A program made the translations under genes and the position numbers. Positions 51,141 to 60,519 of a DNA stretch of 64,000 bases are shown one piece after another (within the stretch, counting starts at the first letter, position 1; every line of letters starts with the position of its first letter). The notes under the pieces were generated by a model. The model was given only the letters and a program-made list of their open reading frames with translations. It ran no database searches and was not told where the DNA came from. Source of the DNA: Gilichinskyi gelida (GTDB taxonomy: Bacteria; Acidobacteriota; Thermoanaerobaculia; Gp7-AA8). Location of the stretch: assembly GCA_038040385.1 (NCBI GenBank), contig JBBPII010000001.1, positions 372,001 to 436,000 of the forward strand, read 5' to 3'.

Positions 51141-53621
51141 GTGAACAGCGTTTGCGGAAACTCCGGACCTCCCCCGGCGTCGTTCGCGTTCGGATATCCG
51201 GATGTGTACAGCGTGCTGCCGAGTGCCACGCTCGTGTTGCACCTCTCGTCGACGGCACCATCCGTCGGCGTGCGGATTTACCAACTAAAGGACTATGCCT
51301 CCGATCCCGCGAGTGACCCGAAATGGGTCTCGAAGCCGTTGCTCGACCTCCACCGCGTTGAGGTGAACTGCTCGTTACTGCAGCCGAACAACGACGGCAC
51401 GAGCGGCATCGAGGACTGGAAGTGGCCGCCGACCGTCGAGGTGACCATTCCATGCTCATGGAAGACTGGCATCTATATCGCCGAGATCGCCGCGTACGCC
51501 TCGGACTCATCCACCGAGCAGATCATGACCTCGTGGGTGATGTTCGTCGTGAAGAATCCCAAGCCGACGCCTGGCGCCAGCATGTTGTACAAGTGGAACA
51601 TCAATACCATTCAGGCATACAGCACGGCACTCTTCCCAATCACGCCCAGCGACAAACCGATTCCGCCTTACGACAACGACTTCTATGAGAATCCCGCCCG
51701 TACACCCGGCTCGCCCGACTTCAAAGTGACGCTGCGGCGCCCGGTCACGACCATGTGGTGTGCCAAAGCTCTCATGTATGACTATCCGTTCGTGTGTTGG
51801 CTCTCGCAGCAGGGCTACGCCGTCGATTACTGCACCGACGTCGATGTCGAGCTCGACACCAGCCTAGAGATGTTGTCCTACTACCCGCTCGTTCTCTTCC
51901 GCGGCCACGACGAATACCTCGGCGTAAAGACGTATGACAACCTCACGAAGTATCGCAACAATGGAGGCAACATCGCCTTCCTGAGCGGAAACAGTTGCTG
52001 CTGGCGCGTCAAGTACGGCAACTTCGATGCGAACAACATTCCCACCTCGTTTGTCTGCGACAAGGGTCAGTACCACACTTGCGACATCAATGGGCCAGAC
52101 GCCTGGTGGGTTCTCGATCAGTTCGGGCAATTCGACAACAAGCTCGTCGGTGTGGGCACGCGGAACTGCGGCATCTACATCGGTGACATCGCGGGGCCGT
52201 TTACGATTCCGAGCGGCGGCACGCCGGCGAGTCCTGGCTATACGGTTCAGAACGCCGACCATTGGGTCTTCGACGGAACTAACCTGAATAATGGCGACGT
52301 CATTGGCGTGGGCAACGTGGAGGACAGCGGCGGTAAGCCCATTACAGAGAACCTGATCGGGTATGAGGCGGGTGGCGCTCGGCTCGCCGACGATGGATCC
52401 GGTGCTCTAACATACATTGACGGCACGCCGGTCAACTTCGCCCTTCTGGGCGTCGGTGTGACGTCGCCTTACGTCCTTGCCTGCGGCAACGGTTCCTCGG
52501 GATGGGTGGTATTTTCTCGCGAAGGCATGCTGAACCCGCCGGGCAAGGTTTGCGGCGACTACGCAGCCACAATGGGTTTCTACTCTGCGTACGGGCAGGT
52601 CTTCACCGGGGCGACGATTCACTGGGTGATGATTCTGAACGAGTGGGATTACGACGGTTGCTATTACCAGAATAAGCCGGATGGAGGCGGCCTGTATCCG
52701 GTTGATTGGCTAAAGATGCCGTTATACGACGCTCAGCACAATCCGATTCTCGGAAATCGCTATCTGCACACCATCACTCGGAATGTGCTCACCGCGTTGA
52801 TGGTGCAGGGAAAGACGGTCGTAGCAGTCGGTGATTTGAACGGCGACGGAAAACCCGATCTGGTTCTCCAATCGAACGGAACCGGCGAGCCGGCGTACTG
52901 GCTGATGAATGGCACCTCAATGGCCGGCAGCGGTTCGATTCTTTATCCCGGGACGGAATCTCCCGGATTGTTACTGCGCATCGTCGGCATGGGCAACCTA
53001 ACCTCTGCGACGAGTGTCGATCTGGTGCTGCAGAATAAGACCACGGGAGCCATGTTCTACTGGACGTTGCAGTATTCGCTGGACGAGCAGACCATTCAGC
53101 GCGTTACGGTCGCGCCGCTGGTTGGTCACATCGATAGCAACTTGAAAGCGGTAGCGGTGCTCGATCTCAATGGCGACGACCGTCCCGACATCCTGTTCCA
53201 AAATGAGCAGAATGGCTCGCTGTGGTGCTGGCTCCTGAACGGCACGACGGTTCAGTCCTTCGAAGCCTTCGTGGGGAGCTATACGCCCGGAGATCTGACA
53301 TGGGTGGTCGTGACGGCGATGGACCTGAACGGCGACGGCAATGACGATCTGGTGTTTCAGAACCAGAACGATTTGTCGCTTTACTACTGGACGATCGATG
53401 GAAGAAACCGAACCGCTGAAGGACCGTTGACTGGTCCGGCGGCACCGGGAGTGGTCGTGGGATCCGCCGACTTGACCGGTGATGGAACAGCGTCGATCCT
53501 CTTTCAAAACCCGACAAATGGCGATTTGACGTACTGGTCGATCACGAACTTCGCGGAGAACGGCAGCGGCACGCTCACGCCAGCGAGCCCGCGGTGGCTC
53601 GGGCCGAGCCCGACAGCTTGA
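51141..53621 (+). CDS. N,N-dimethylformamidase-like domain fused to FG-GAP repeats
   Basis: 826 residues, GTG start behind GAGGAA. Residues about 30-550 match the large-subunit domain of N,N-dimethylformamidase-type proteins: TGIYIAEIAAYASDSS, YDYPFVCWLSQQGYAVDYCT, LSYYPLVLFRGHDEYLGVKT, NGGNIAFLSGNSCCWRVKY, and HWVFDGTNLNNGDVIGVG. From about 555 there are FG-GAP/VCBS repeats (VAVGDLNGDGKPDLVLQSNG; VAVLDLNGDDRPDILFQNEQ; AMDLNGDGNDDLVFQNQ). No signal peptide is visible, odd for an FG-GAP protein, so the true N-terminus may be lost. Lower G+C than all neighbours; its end runs into an amidohydrolase relic. Confidence 0.8.
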   Translation: MNSVCGNSGPPPASFAFGYPDVYSVLPSATLVLHLSSTAPSVGVRIYQLKDYASDPASDPKWVSKPLLDLHRVEVNCSLLQPNNDGTSGIEDWKWPPTVEVTIPCSWKTGIYIAEIAAYASDSSTEQIMTSWVMFVVKNPKPTPGASMLYKWNINTIQAYSTALFPITPSDKPIPPYDNDFYENPARTPGSPDFKVTLRRPVTTMWCAKALMYDYPFVCWLSQQGYAVDYCTDVDVELDTSLEMLSYYPLVLFRGHDEYLGVKTYDNLTKYRNNGGNIAFLSGNSCCWRVKYGNFDANNIPTSFVCDKGQYHTCDINGPDAWWVLDQFGQFDNKLVGVGTRNCGIYIGDIAGPFTIPSGGTPASPGYTVQNADHWVFDGTNLNNGDVIGVGNVEDSGGKPITENLIGYEAGGARLADDGSGALTYIDGTPVNFALLGVGVTSPYVLACGNGSSGWVVFSREGMLNPPGKVCGDYAATMGFYSAYGQVFTGATIHWVMILNEWDYDGCYYQNKPDGGGLYPVDWLKMPLYDAQHNPILGNRYLHTITRNVLTALMVQGKTVVAVGDLNGDGKPDLVLQSNGTGEPAYWLMNGTSMAGSGSILYPGTESPGLLLRIVGMGNLTSATSVDLVLQNKTTGAMFYWTLQYSLDEQTIQRVTVAPLVGHIDSNLKAVAVLDLNGDDRPDILFQNEQNGSLWCWLLNGTTVQSFEAFVGSYTPGDLTWVVVTAMDLNGDGNDDLVFQNQNDLSLYYWTIDGRNRTAEGPLTGPAAPGVVVGSADLTGDGTASILFQNPTNGDLTYWSITNFAENGSGTLTPASPRWLGPSPTA

Positions 53622-54835
53622 ATACGCTCCCGTCCTTCATCACGAGGCGCACATCTTTTAGGGCATTGATGATCTTTCCGCCGGCGGTGGACTCGCACAC
53701 GTTCGTTCGCGTGCAGTTCTCTTCCGGTGAGTGCGTTCCGGTCGGCCACTTCGCGATATCAGGGTCGACGATCACCCTGACCTCGAGCCTGAGGCCCGGC
53801 TTCTCCTGCATCGAGGTGCCGCCGACAGTGGCGACGGCGAATGTCGGCGTGCTGGCGCCGGGCATCTATGAGCTGGTGGCCGGCTCGGATCATTCGACGC
53901 TCATCGTCCGCGACGCTGAATCCGGCATTCTCGTTTCACCGGTCGGGGCCGCGATCGACCGGCGACGGACGGTCGATGTCTTCAGCGACAGACCGTTCGA
54001 TCCGCCGGTGACGGTTCTGTTCGATGGGGTAGCGGGTGACGTCGTGAACCCCGGTAGCGGAGATCGGCTGGTGGTGACGCCGCCGCCGCACGCGGCGGGA
54101 ACGGTGAATGTGGTGGTGACCGACAGGATCGGGACGCGAACGTCCGTCGCCGCCTTCACCTACTTCGATCCCGCCGCGCCGGCCGACCCGCAGACGCTGG
54201 AGCCGGTGCTCTTCCCGATCGGCTATGACGGCCCGGGAGTTTTCGGATCGCAGTGGGCGACGCAGAACCTGATCGGCTCGGGCAACCCGCTGGTGCGCTT
54301 CCGGCAGCCGGTGCCGGTCAAATACTGCGAGGGCTCCTGCGACACGCAGTTCAATTGGTCCGCGGCGCTGGCGGAGGAATCGAACAGCGGTGTCCTGCTG
54401 TGGGTGGTCCGGCGGCGGCTGCCGGCCGGCGTCGATGACGAATTCCGCGTTTCCTCGCGGATTGCCGAGACATCACGCGCGAGCAGCGGAACGTCGTTAC
54501 CCGTGGCACGGGAGGGCGATTTCCACGACACCTTCACCATCGACGACGTGGCCATCGGCGGATCGGCCCGTGCGACGCTGCGCGTCTATTCACTGCGCGA
54601 GACGCAGCAGACCGCCAATGTCGTCGTCCGCTTCGCCAACGGATCGTCGGTGACGCATCACGTCACGCTGGTGCCGGTGAACGGCGTTGCGTTCGCCGCC
54701 GTCAACCTCACCCCGCCGGCCGGAGTTCCGCGCGCCGGGGTTGCAGACATCACCATCGGAGGCAGAAAGGTCTGGGGAATGGTGACCGTCACGGACAATG
54801 CCACACAGGAAGTGACGGCGTTCTGGCCGCAATAG
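53594..54835 (+). CDS. IPT/TIG-type protein, paralogue 2, 5'-truncated
   Basis: 413 codons from GTG 53594, but the first about 35 are read across the amidohydrolase relic and give no signal peptide. From FPPAVDSHTFVRVQFSSGEC onward it aligns with paralogue 1 (same spacing to ISGSTITLTSS, ANVGVLAPGIYELVAG, VTPPPHAAGTVNVVVTD, GPGVFGSQWATQ, TDNATQEVTAF). Without an export signal it is probably non-functional or uses another start. The true ancestral 5' end was deleted together with most of an adjacent amidohydrolase copy. Confidence 0.75.
   Translation: MARAEPDSLNTLPSFITRRTSFRALMIFPPAVDSHTFVRVQFSSGECVPVGHFAISGSTITLTSSLRPGFSCIEVPPTVATANVGVLAPGIYELVAGSDHSTLIVRDAESGILVSPVGAAIDRRRTVDVFSDRPFDPPVTVLFDGVAGDVVNPGSGDRLVVTPPPHAAGTVNVVVTDRIGTRTSVAAFTYFDPAAPADPQTLEPVLFPIGYDGPGVFGSQWATQNLIGSGNPLVRFRQPVPVKYCEGSCDTQFNWSAALAEESNSGVLLWVVRRRLPAGVDDEFRVSSRIAETSRASSGTSLPVAREGDFHDTFTIDDVAIGGSARATLRVYSLRETQQTANVVVRFANGSSVTHHVTLVPVNGVAFAAVNLTPPAGVPRAGVADITIGGRKVWGMVTVTDNATQEVTAFWPQ
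53617..53665 (-). repeat. Relic of an amidohydrolase 3' end
   Basis: Read on the minus strand this encodes LKDVRLVMKDGSVFKL; the intact amidohydrolase downstream ends LGEVRFVMKDGSVFK. Aligned by eye, about 39 of 47 bases match 54859-54905. The relic lies between the DMFase-like gene and the second IPT protein and is overlapped by both frames. Confidence 0.8.
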
Positions 54836-54855
54836 GAGTGCCGGACTTGTTCCAT

Positions 54856-56115
54856 CTATTTGAAGACGCTGCCGTCCTTCATCACGAACCGCACCTCTCC
54901 TAGCGCCTTCACGTCGCGCAGCGGATCGCCGTCGACGGCGATGATGTCGGCGTAGGCGCCGGGCGCGATGACGCCGAGCTCGCCCGTGCGCTCGAGCAAC
55001 TCCGCGGCGCGAGAGGTCGCCGACTTGATGGCGTCCATCGGCGTCATGCCGAACGCCGTCATCCGCGTGAACTCCTGCGCCATCGGGTCGGTCCATGAAA
55101 AGCCGCCGACATCGGTGCCGAAGGCGATCTTCACGCCGGCCTTCATGGCCTTCTTGAACGAGACCTCGTGCAGCGCGACGCGCGCGCGGTCGCGCTTTCC
55201 GGTGGGCGTGTCGGGCGGGTCATTGTGCGTGTAGTAGACCGAGAGCGTCGGCACCAGCCACGTCCCCTGCCGCACCATCTGGGCGATGGCGGCGTCGTCG
55301 AGATCGAGGCCGTGCTCGATGGAGTCGCAGCCGCCGTCGAGCGCGCGACGGAGCCCCTCGCCGCCGTACGCGTGGCAGGCCACGCGCTTCTTCCAGCCGT
55401 GTGCCTCATCGACGATCGCGCGCAGCTCGTCGACGGTGAGCGTGGGCTGCGAGACGAGGTTGCCCTCCTTGTCCACCCACGAGCGGTGCGTCATGTAGAC
55501 CTTGATCCAGTCCGCGCCGTTTTCCAGCTGCTCGCGCGCGGCCTTGCGGGCCTCGACCGGCCCGTCGATGATCTGCGCCCCTTTCGGCACGACGATCTCC
55601 GGCGCGTAGCCCTCGAGGTTGTAGCCGCCGGTAGTGGAAATGGCGCGGGTGGAAGCGAAGATGCGCGGACCGGGGATGCGCCCCTCGTTCACCGCCATCC
55701 TGATGCCGACGTCGCCGTACCCCGCCCCCTCGGTCTCCACATCGCGGATGGTGGTGAATCCCTGCTCCAGCGCGCGGCGCGCGGAGACGGTGGCCCGCGC
55801 GGCGCGGTACGCCAGCGGCTGCTTGAGCAGTTGCACGTCGTATCCACCCTCGGCCGGATCCTCACCCTGGAGAAAGAGATGGGTGTGCGTGTCGATCAAC
55901 CCCGGCAGCACCGTCATGCCGGACAGGTCGATGACGCGCGCGTCCGCGGGGATGGGCATGTTTCCGCCGACGCTCTCGATGCGATTGCCGCGCACGACGA
56001 TGATCTGATTCGCGCGCGCGGTGTCGGAGCGGCCGTCGATAAGGGTGCCGGCTTTGATGTAGACGACGGGTGGCGGCGCGGCGACCGCCGCGGCGAACAG
56101 CAGTGTTGTCAGCAT
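54856..56115 (-). CDS. Secreted metal-dependent amidohydrolase (imidazolonepropionase/prolidase-like)
   Basis: 419 residues with a signal peptide (MLTTLLFAAAVAAPPPV). Amidohydrolase features: VIDLSGMTVLPGLIDTHTHL (HxH metal ligands), KVACHAYGG-type His (KRVACHAYGGEG), CDSIEHGLDLDD (His), and FGTDVGGFS (Asp). The C-terminal beta-domain ends DIIAVDGDPLRDVKALGEVR and FVMKDGSVFK. The set resembles secreted Xaa-Pro dipeptidase-like amidohydrolases common in Acidobacteriota. ATG 56115 is used; an upstream ATG at 56133 would overlap the divergent trmJ start. Confidence 0.92.
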   Translation of the reverse strand: MLTTLLFAAAVAAPPPVVYIKAGTLIDGRSDTARANQIIVVRGNRIESVGGNMPIPADARVIDLSGMTVLPGLIDTHTHLFLQGEDPAEGGYDVQLLKQPLAYRAARATVSARRALEQGFTTIRDVETEGAGYGDVGIRMAVNEGRIPGPRIFASTRAISTTGGYNLEGYAPEIVVPKGAQIIDGPVEARKAAREQLENGADWIKVYMTHRSWVDKEGNLVSQPTLTVDELRAIVDEAHGWKKRVACHAYGGEGLRRALDGGCDSIEHGLDLDDAAIAQMVRQGTWLVPTLSVYYTHNDPPDTPTGKRDRARVALHEVSFKKAMKAGVKIAFGTDVGGFSWTDPMAQEFTRMTAFGMTPMDAIKSATSRAAELLERTGELGVIAPGAYADIIAVDGDPLRDVKALGEVRFVMKDGSVFK

Positions 56116-56131
56116 GGCGTAGATTGTATCC

Positions 56132-56818
56132 ATGTCACTGCGGATCGTTCTGGTCGAACCGCGCGAAGCGGGCAACGTCGGCGCCGCGGCGCGGGTGATG
56201 AAGAACTTCGGATTCAGCGATCTCTGGATCGTCGGCGAGCATCCGGAGCTGCATCCGCTGGCGTGGTGGTGGGCGAGCGGTGCGGACGACGTCGTCGCGA
56301 ACGCGCGCTTCGCGCCGACGCTGCACCACGCCATCGCCGACGCGCACGTCACCGTCGCCACGACCTCGGCGCGTGCGCGGACCACGCCCGTCGACCTCGC
56401 GCCGGCGGACGTGGCGGGCTTGCACGTCGAGTCGCAGACGCTCGCGCTGGTCTTTGGCCGTGAGGACAGCGGCCTCACGCGCGAGGAGCTCGTGCAATGC
56501 CAGCGCACCGCCGTCATTCCGACCTCTCCCGCGTTCCCGACCATGAACCTCGCCCAGTCTGTCGGCGTCTTCTGCTATGAGCTGTCGACGGTCGAGCGGC
56601 CCGCCCAGCCGCGGGAGCTCGCGCCCGCCGCGCTCATCGAACGCCTGCACGAGCGCGCCGAGGCGCTACTGCTCGAAGTCGGATTCCTGCAGGCGAACAA
56701 TCCCGACCGGATCTACGACGACCTGCGCGCCATCGCCGCGCGCGCCGATCTCGACGCGCGCGAGGCGACGATCGCGATGGGAATCATTTCTCAGGTGGAG
56801 TGGGCCCTGCGCCGGTAG
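56132..56818 (+). CDS. trmJ: tRNA (cytidine/uridine-2'-O-)-methyltransferase TrmJ
   Basis: 228 residues of the SPOUT/TrmH family, group 1. Motifs: LVEPREAGNVGAAARVMKNF (motif 1), LALVFGREDSGLTREELVQC (motif 2) and PTSPAFPTMNLAQSVGV (motif 3, knot). The C-terminal helical extension (LLLEVGFLQANNPDRIYDDL) is the TrmJ-specific part. It methylates position 32 of several tRNAs. Its 3' end overlaps the antisense beta-propeller gene by 35 bases. Confidence 0.94.
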   Translation: MSLRIVLVEPREAGNVGAAARVMKNFGFSDLWIVGEHPELHPLAWWWASGADDVVANARFAPTLHHAIADAHVTVATTSARARTTPVDLAPADVAGLHVESQTLALVFGREDSGLTREELVQCQRTAVIPTSPAFPTMNLAQSVGVFCYELSTVERPAQPRELAPAALIERLHERAEALLLEVGFLQANNPDRIYDDLRAIAARADLDAREATIAMGIISQVEWALRR

Positions 56819-59800
56819 CTCTTGGCGGCGGGATCACGATGTGCGCCACGCCTGCCTCGTTCATCATCTTGTTCAGCGCCGCGAGCTCGTCCTGGGTCAG
56901 CTTCCGGGCGGCGGCGCCGGACTCCTTCAGCATGCCGTCGAGCAATTTGATCTGATCGAGCTGCCAGGCCGAGGGTGTGGCGGTGTAGTTGTCGATGGCG
57001 GTGAGCAACTGCGTGACGCGCTGCGTGACGGTGGGCGGCATGTAGACCAGCGGCGGGCCGGCGGCTCCGAGCGCCGCGGCGCGCTCGCCGCACTGCGAGA
57101 CGTTGGCGAATCTCTTACACGTCTCGTCGACCTTCTTCAGCAGCTCCTCGGTGGCTTTCTGGATGTTGTCCGCCGGCTTCGCGGCGCCGGGCTTCTTCCA
57201 GGCCTCGATCTCGGTGTTGAGCGCCGTGCGGAGGCCGGTCAGCGATCGCTGCGCCGTCGACGCGGTGGTCGCCATCTGCGAGAGCTGCGCGATGGCCTGC
57301 CGCCGCGCCGCGCGATCCTCGGCGGAGATGACGATGCGCGGGTCTTCGACGACGACGACGTTCTTGGTCTGGTCGTTCTTGCCGACGGTCACTTTGACGG
57401 TGTACTCGCCCGGCTCGACGCGCGGCGCGGCCTGGCCACCGAACCCGCCGCCGCCACCACCGCTCGGCTGCTCGGACGATTCGGTGGATTCAGAGGACTC
57501 GCCCTCGCGCGGCGGCGCCGCGGTCAGCGACCGAACGCGGAAGTTCCACACCACGCGATTGATGCCCGGCTCCTTGTCGCCGTCCAGCTCGCGGACCATC
57601 TTGCCGTCTTTGTCGCTGACGACGATGCGGACGCGCTCCTTCTCGCCGGGCTTGGCCTTCAGGTAGTAGGTGATCAGCGCGCCGTTGGGCGGATTGGGAC
57701 CGAGGAACTGCCTGTGGCCGGTGGAGCCGCTGCGGTTCTGCAGGTGCCAGATGGTGGCCGGGCGGACATCGAAGAGGTGGAGGTCGGCGGCGAGCACCGC
57801 GTCGCTCAACTGCTCGAGCGGCGTGAGGTCGTCGAGGATCCAGATGGATCGGCCGTGAGTGCCGAGGACGAGATCGTTGTCGCGCGGATGGATGGCGATG
57901 TCGTCGACGGGGACCGTCGGCAGGTTCATCTTCATCCGCCACCAGCGCGCGCCCTGATCGAGCGACGCGTAGAGCCCGTGCTCGGTTCCGGCGAACAGCA
58001 GTTTCGGATTGCGGTGGTGCTCGCGGATCACGTTCACCACGCCGGTGTCGTCGGGGAGGCCGGTACGGATCGGCCTCCAGCTCTCGCCGAAGTCGCCGGT
58101 CATGTAGACGTAGACGCCGAAGTCGTTGCTGCGATGCCCGTCGAATGTGGCGTACGCGGTTCCCTCGGCATGGCGTGAGGCGATGAGGCGGCTGACGTAG
58201 GTGCCCTTCGGAACGCCTTTGATTCTGTCCGCGACGTTCTTCCAGCTCTTGCCGCCGTCGCGGCTGACGTGCACGTTGCCATCGTCCGTTCCGGCCCACA
58301 GCAGGTCTTTATTCAACGGCGACTCGCTGATCGTGGTGATGGATGGGAAGTTCTGCACGCCGTCGTGGCGCGACAGCGTGAACTTGTCGGGTACCCGGCC
58401 CATGATGGGGAGCTTGTCGCGCTCCTGGCCATTAGTCAGATCAGGGCTGAGGCGCGTCCAACTGTCGCCGCGATCCGGCGAACGGAAGACGAAGTTGGCG
58501 GCGTAGTAGATCGTCTTCGGATCGAAGGCGGAGATGACGATCGGCGAGTTCCACTGGAAACGATAGCGCTCGCCCTCCGGCGCGGGAGGGCGGATGTTCC
58601 GCGATTCGTGCATGCGGAGGTCGCGGCGCAGCAGATTGCCGTCCTGCGACTCGGCGTAGACGATGTTCGGGTCGGTAGGATCGATCTGCGCGTAGAAGCC
58701 GTCGCCGCCGCCGACGGTGAACCAGTCGCTGTTGGCGATGCCGCGCGGCTCGAACGACATGCTCGGGCCGCACCAGACGTTGTTGTCCTGCAGGCCGCCG
58801 CAGATCTTGTACGGCTTGGCCATATCGAGGCCGATCTCGTAGAACTGGCCGAGGGGGACGTTGTTCGTGAAATCCCAGGTGCGGCCGCGGTCGCGGCTGA
58901 AGTGGATGCCGCCGTCGGAGCCGGCGACCATGTGGTTGGAATCGCGCGGATTGATCCACATGGCGTGATAGTCGCCGTGGATGCGCTGCACCAGGTTCGT
59001 TTTGAACGTCTTGCCGCCGTCGTCGGAGGTGTACATCTGCGCGCCCATGACCCAGATGCGCTGGTCGTTGTTCGGATCGATGCGCACCTGGCTGTAGTAG
59101 CTGCCGCGCGGGTTGGTGTCGGACATCTTCGTCCAGCTCTCGCCCTTGTCGTCGCTGCGGAAGATGCCGCCCGCGGCATGCTCGACGAGTGCGTAGAGGA
59201 TGCGGCTGTCGCCGCGGTAGAAGCTGACGCCGATGCGGCCGATCTCGTTCTTCGTCTCCGGCTCCGCGGGCGGCGTGGTGGGCTTCGCGTTCGGATCCCA
59301 CGGCAGTCCCTTCTCCAGCTTCTTCCATGTCGCGCCGCCGTCGGTGGTCTTGTACAAACCGCTGCCGTGACCGCTGCCGCTGAAGCCGAAGACAGTGCGG
59401 CGCCGCTGGTACGCGGCGGCGATGGCCGTGCCGGGACTCTTCGGGTCGACGTCGATGTCGGTGATGCCGGTGTCCTCGTTGACGAAGAGGACGTTCGCCC
59501 ACGTCTTGCCGCCGTCGGTGGTCTTGTAGACGCCGCGCTCCTTCGACGGCCCCCACAGGCGTCCGAGCGCCGCGACCCAGACGGTGTTCGGATCGGTGGG
59601 ATGGACGACGATGCGGCCGATGTGGTGCGTCTCGGCCAGGCCGAGGTGCTGCCAGGACTTTCCGGCGTCGGTCGATTTGTAGACGCCGTTGCCCCACGAG
59701 GAGCTCTGGCGGTTGTTGGCCTCGCCGGTGCCGACCCAGACGATCGACGGATCGGACGGCGCGACGGCGATGGCGCCGATGCTCGAGGTCTGCTGGTCGT

Positions 59801-60041
59801 CGAAGACCGCCTCCCACGTCGTGCCGCCGTTTTCGGTTTTCATCACCCCGCCGGAGGCGGTAGCCACGTAGACGATGTCGGGATCGCTCTCGACGACGGC
59901 GACGTCGTCGATGCGCCCGCCCATGGTCGCGGGGCCGATCTCGCGGAACTTCAGCGGCTTGAGGGCCGCGGCGAAGTCGGGCGGCGGGGCGGGCGTGACG
60001 GCGGCGAGAAAGAGGGCAATCGCGGCGCTAAGCATCCGCAA
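56784..60041 (-). CDS. Large secreted BNR/VPS10-type beta-propeller protein
   Basis: 1085 residues, signal peptide MRMLSAAIALFLAAVTPAPP. At least ten BNR/Asp-box motifs of the form SxDxGxTW (KTENGGTTWEAV; STDAGKSWQHL; TTDGGKTWANV; SRDRGRTWDFT; SRDGGKSWKNV) build two VPS10/sortilin-like propellers (about 35-740). A C-terminal beta and coiled segment follows (GPNPPNGALITYYLKAKPGE; KKVDETCKRFANVSQCG). These proteins are often annotated as glycosyl hydrolases, but no catalytic pair is evident. The large family is typical of Acidobacteriota and Gemmatimonadota. Confidence 0.9.
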   Translation of the reverse strand: MRMLSAAIALFLAAVTPAPPPDFAAALKPLKFREIGPATMGGRIDDVAVVESDPDIVYVATASGGVMKTENGGTTWEAVFDDQQTSSIGAIAVAPSDPSIVWVGTGEANNRQSSSWGNGVYKSTDAGKSWQHLGLAETHHIGRIVVHPTDPNTVWVAALGRLWGPSKERGVYKTTDGGKTWANVLFVNEDTGITDIDVDPKSPGTAIAAAYQRRRTVFGFSGSGHGSGLYKTTDGGATWKKLEKGLPWDPNAKPTTPPAEPETKNEIGRIGVSFYRGDSRILYALVEHAAGGIFRSDDKGESWTKMSDTNPRGSYYSQVRIDPNNDQRIWVMGAQMYTSDDGGKTFKTNLVQRIHGDYHAMWINPRDSNHMVAGSDGGIHFSRDRGRTWDFTNNVPLGQFYEIGLDMAKPYKICGGLQDNNVWCGPSMSFEPRGIANSDWFTVGGGDGFYAQIDPTDPNIVYAESQDGNLLRRDLRMHESRNIRPPAPEGERYRFQWNSPIVISAFDPKTIYYAANFVFRSPDRGDSWTRLSPDLTNGQERDKLPIMGRVPDKFTLSRHDGVQNFPSITTISESPLNKDLLWAGTDDGNVHVSRDGGKSWKNVADRIKGVPKGTYVSRLIASRHAEGTAYATFDGHRSNDFGVYVYMTGDFGESWRPIRTGLPDDTGVVNVIREHHRNPKLLFAGTEHGLYASLDQGARWWRMKMNLPTVPVDDIAIHPRDNDLVLGTHGRSIWILDDLTPLEQLSDAVLAADLHLFDVRPATIWHLQNRSGSTGHRQFLGPNPPNGALITYYLKAKPGEKERVRIVVSDKDGKMVRELDGDKEPGINRVVWNFRVRSLTAAPPREGESSESTESSEQPSGGGGGGFGGQAAPRVEPGEYTVKVTVGKNDQTKNVVVVEDPRIVISAEDRAARRQAIAQLSQMATTASTAQRSLTGLRTALNTEIEAWKKPGAAKPADNIQKATEELLKKVDETCKRFANVSQCGERAAALGAAGPPLVYMPPTVTQRVTQLLTAIDNYTATPSAWQLDQIKLLDGMLKESGAAARKLTQDELAALNKMMNEAGVAHIVIPPPRATGAGPTPPEK

Positions 60042-60052
60042 ACACTAGCAAA

Positions 60053-60499
60053 TCATGTGGGGTGATGGTTGCGGCTCACGCAATCCCTGATCATCTCGAT
60101 GAATTTCTCGAGATCGAACGGTTTGAGGATGGAATTACAGACGGCGTTGGCGGGGATCTTCTCCACGCCGCGCTTTCCGGCGGCGGTGAAGACGATGATG
60201 TGCGGCCGGGTGGTGGGCATCTCCTCGGTGATCTTCTCGATGAACTCGTATCCGTTGAGGCGCGGCATCATGAGATCGAGGAGGATGAGATCGAACGTGC
60301 CGTTGCTCCGCACTTTTTCCAGCCCCGCCGCACCGTCCTCGGCCAGCTCGACTTCGAACTTCATCCGCCGCAGCACGGCCTGCAAGAGGACGCGGATGGC
60401 CAGGTCGTCGTCGATGACGAGGATTTTTTTCCCGGTCCCATCCAGTCTGTTGACCATGCGATCGCGATCGGCCGCCAGGCCCCCTGATGCGAAAGCCAT
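60053..60499 (-). CDS. Single-domain response regulator (CheY-like receiver)
   Basis: 148 residues. Receiver landmarks: KILVIDDDLAIRVLLQAVLR (acidic pocket), DLILLDLMMPRLNGYEFIEK (phospho-Asp), HIIVFTAAGKRG (Thr) and SILKPFDLEKFIEMI (Lys-Pro). No output domain, so it acts through protein contacts or a phosphorelay; no cognate kinase is nearby. It could start at ATG 60499 or at ATG 60457; neither has a clear ribosome site. It ends 12 bases before the propeller gene start on the same strand. Confidence 0.9.
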   Translation of the reverse strand: MAFASGGLAADRDRMVNRLDGTGKKILVIDDDLAIRVLLQAVLRRMKFEVELAEDGAAGLEKVRSNGTFDLILLDLMMPRLNGYEFIEKITEEMPTTRPHIIVFTAAGKRGVEKIPANAVCNSILKPFDLEKFIEMIRDCVSRNHHPT

Positions 60500-60519
60500 A
60501 CCGGGCTGAAGCTTAAGCT

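Noticed and set aside
58269..60065. 598-codon plus-strand open frame
   Set aside because: Shadow of the BNR beta-propeller gene; low-complexity Val/Ala/Arg sequence.
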